From Candidatus Omnitrophota bacterium (GTDB lineage Bacteria > Omnitrophota > Gorgyraeia > Gygaellales > Profunditerraquicolaceae): a DNA stretch of 5,180 nucleotides. The position numbers were made by a program, and so were the translations under genes. This document shows, piece by piece, positions 5,018 through 5,180 of the stretch. Position 1 is the stretch's first letter. Each line of letters starts with the position of its first letter. The DNA lies in assembly GCA_028687525.1 (NCBI GenBank), contig JAQTZX010000114.1:1-5180 (forward strand), given 5' to 3'. A model generated the notes under the pieces. The model saw nothing but the letters and a program-made list of their open reading frames with translations, was not told the DNA's origin and did not search any database.

Positions 5018-5180
5018 ATGCCTGAACTCCCGGAAGTAGAGACTATCAAGAGAGATTTGAAAAAGGCGGTTGCCGGTAAGCGGATAGCCGAGGTTTGTGT
5101 TTACAACCCGGCGGTGATCAGGTTTCCGTCCGTGGATAAATTCAAAAAGCGGCTTGCCGGTCTTCTGATAACGGATATCC
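5018..5180 (+). CDS. mutM: Formamidopyrimidine-DNA glycosylase (Fpg/MutM), 3' end cut by window edge
   Basis: ATG 5018 begins [18 protein letters not shown], the invariant Fpg N-terminus, and the frame stays open to the edge (54 codons visible of about 270 usual). After removal of Met, Pro becomes the N-terminal nucleophile that forms the Schiff base with the damaged sugar, and the Glu of PELPE is the second catalytic residue; both are present. The enzyme removes oxidised purines such as 8-oxoguanine and nicks the abasic site during base excision repair. The lysine expected near residue 57, the H2TH motif and the C-terminal zinc finger lie beyond the window. The PELPEVE form fits Fpg; endonuclease VIII usually begins MPEGPE. 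A G-rich stretch (GCGGGGG, 5006-5012) five bases before ATG can serve as ribosome binding site. Confidence 0.95.
   Translation, partial: MPELPEVETIKRDLKKAVAGKRIAEVCVYNPAVIRFPSVDKFKKRLAGLLITDI

Noticed and set aside
4885..5025. Frame of the LOG-like gene stays open for 46 codons after its TGA, up to a TGA overlapping the mutM start; a TTG at 4915 could open a 36-codon peptide.
   Set aside because: A stop-free run of this length is expected by chance about one time in ten, the peptide resembles nothing, and no SECIS-like or readthrough signal is visible.

Overview
The window is ordinary bacterial chromosome with compact genes, all on the + strand, Shine-Dalgarno sequences before several of them and one tRNA. 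Base composition is roughly balanced to slightly GC-rich, apart from a more AT-rich stretch near the right end. No gene fixes the lineage. The style (high RRY/GCG/CGG codon use, a double-anchored conserved hypothetical, a solitary RmlB, a B12-type radical SAM relic) would fit an uncultured Gram-negative-type lineage such as Omnitrophota, but this is a low-confidence guess.

Layout. Positions 1-498 hold the nearly complete 3' part of an FMN nitroreductase gene. Four bases later begins a 250-residue membrane-anchored conserved hypothetical (503-1255). A 109-base gap with a small inverted repeat and a very good ribosome binding site leads into radC (1365-2054). The 416-base stretch 2055-2470 has no intact gene. 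It begins with a near-consensus sigma70 promoter (TTGACT, 16 bases, TATAAT) and a Shine-Dalgarno site, followed by a decayed reading frame that still reads as the cobalamin-binding part of a B12-type radical SAM protein, broken by stop codons and missing both ends. After it comes an intact rmlB-type dTDP-glucose 4,6-dehydratase gene (2471-3493), then a flavodoxin-fold gene (3631-4116), tRNA-Arg(CCG) (4204-4275), an AT-richer LOG/TIGR00725-like gene (4369-4884), and the first 54 codons of mutM (5018 to the edge).

How the genes relate. Only the nitroreductase and the hypothetical are close enough to suggest a clear operon. The rest look like separately transcribed housekeeping or metabolic genes: DNA repair (radC-like, mutM), sugar nucleotide synthesis (rmlB), flavin redox (nitroreductase, flavodoxin) and translation (tRNA). 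I see no CRISPR array, insertion sequence, phage gene, toxin-antitoxin pair or new defence-type system. The most informative item is the radical SAM relic with its apparently intact promoter, which would now transcribe a non-coding leader into rmlB.
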